Source: Chelatococcus reniformis (GTDB taxonomy: Bacteria; Pseudomonadota; Alphaproteobacteria; Rhizobiales; Beijerinckiaceae). Taken from it: a DNA stretch of 64,000 bases. Where the stretch lies: contig NZ_BMGG01000007.1 of the NCBI RefSeq assembly GCF_014640075.1, positions 424,053 through 488,052 of the forward strand. The letters run 5' to 3'. Shown here in pieces: positions 63,901-64,000 of this stretch. The notes under the pieces were generated by a model that ran no database searches, was not told where the DNA came from, and worked only from the letters and a program-made list of their open reading frames with translations. Numbering within the stretch: position 1 is the first letter of the stretch; each line of letters begins with the position of its first letter. The translations under genes were made by a program, and so were the position numbers.

Positions 63901-64000
63901 CCGTTGAAAAAGTCGGCATTGCTGAGTTGGTGAAGTCCTGATTCAGTCGTCTTGGCGGAGGGCGGCGCGATGATGGGCGAGCGGCAGGTGGCGCAGGAGG
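63901..64000 (+). mobile_element. left end of an insertion sequence (cut by window edge)
   Basis: CCGTTGAAAAAGTCGG at 63901 looks like the terminal inverted repeat of an IS1182-type element, followed by about 50 bases of leader and a transposase start. The boundary is inferred, since the other end and the target duplication are outside the window. Confidence 0.5.
63970..64000 (+). CDS. transposase, N-terminal 10 residues (partial)
   Basis: ATGATGGGCGAGCGG preceded by GGAGGG encodes MMGERQVAQE before the window ends. From memory this start is typical of IS1182/IS5-like transposases of Alphaproteobacteria. Identification rests on ten residues plus the IS-like end 70 bases upstream. Confidence 0.45.
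   Translation, partial: MMGERQVAQE

Overview
The window looks like chromosomal DNA of a high-GC alphaproteobacterium, most probably of the order Hyphomicrobiales (Rhizobiales). The evidence is the ActS/ActR (RegB/RegA) redox two-component pair, an MmcB-type protein, a FYDLN-acid (TIGR02300) protein, a DUF3108 protein, and many palindromic intergenic repeats of the style seen in this order. No genus can be assigned from sequence alone. Most genes read as ordinary chromosomal genes. The clearest mobile DNA is at the right edge, where the left end of an insertion sequence is cut off by the window.

Layout. 1-8.4 kb: a sulfatase region with the 3' end of one arylsulfatase, two small secreted proteins, an AraC-type regulator, a Hint-domain protein, a decayed fragment of a formylglycine-generating enzyme, a secreted HAD-type phosphohydrolase and a complete Tat-exported arylsulfatase. 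8.5-14.9 kb: a tightly overlapping MoxR/Bat operon (MoxR ATPase, DUF58, DUF4381, two VWA proteins, TPR protein, BatD). 14.8-18.8 kb: divergent acetate kinase and phosphoketolase, a two-step route from sugar phosphates to acetate plus ATP. 19-26.3 kb: a catabolic cluster with two amidohydrolases, an NTF2-like protein, a GntR/FCD repressor and a NitT/TauT-type ABC importer; a repeated TTGCATGCACTT operator ties it together. 26.3-32 kb: NAD-malic enzyme, a GlsB-type membrane protein, tRNA-Ala(GGC), FYDLN protein, a polyamine-binding protein and a WecA/MraY-type glycosyltransferase. 31.8-35.3 kb: an MBL-fold hydrolase and an unusual ABC half-transporter whose ATPase motifs have all decayed.

35.5-46 kb: GMC oxidoreductase, MmcB, ActR and ActS, an M48/SprT-like metallopeptidase, PBP1A, a K+/H+ antiporter and ArfB. 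46-53 kb: MBL hydrolase, DUF3108 protein, an Fsr-like MFS exporter, and a CobW-type metallochaperone overlapping a D,D-carboxypeptidase. 53.5-57.2 kb: a TetR repressor with a visible operator facing two PaaI-type thioesterases, an FMN-dependent alpha-hydroxy-acid oxidase and an unrecognised protein. 57.5-63.5 kb: two tandem, near-identical sedolisin (S53) proteases with a C-terminal DUF4114-like calcium-binding end. 63.7-64 kb: a tRNA-like inverted repeat and an IS boundary.

The most notable items are: the ABC protein with no Walker A lysine and three Q-loop-like segments; the GntR regulon around an unassigned N-heterocycle or amide pathway; five genes whose TAG stop codon is the first three bases of an intergenic palindromic repeat; the decayed formylglycine-generating enzyme beside intact Cys-type sulfatases; and the tandem sedolisins without signal peptides.
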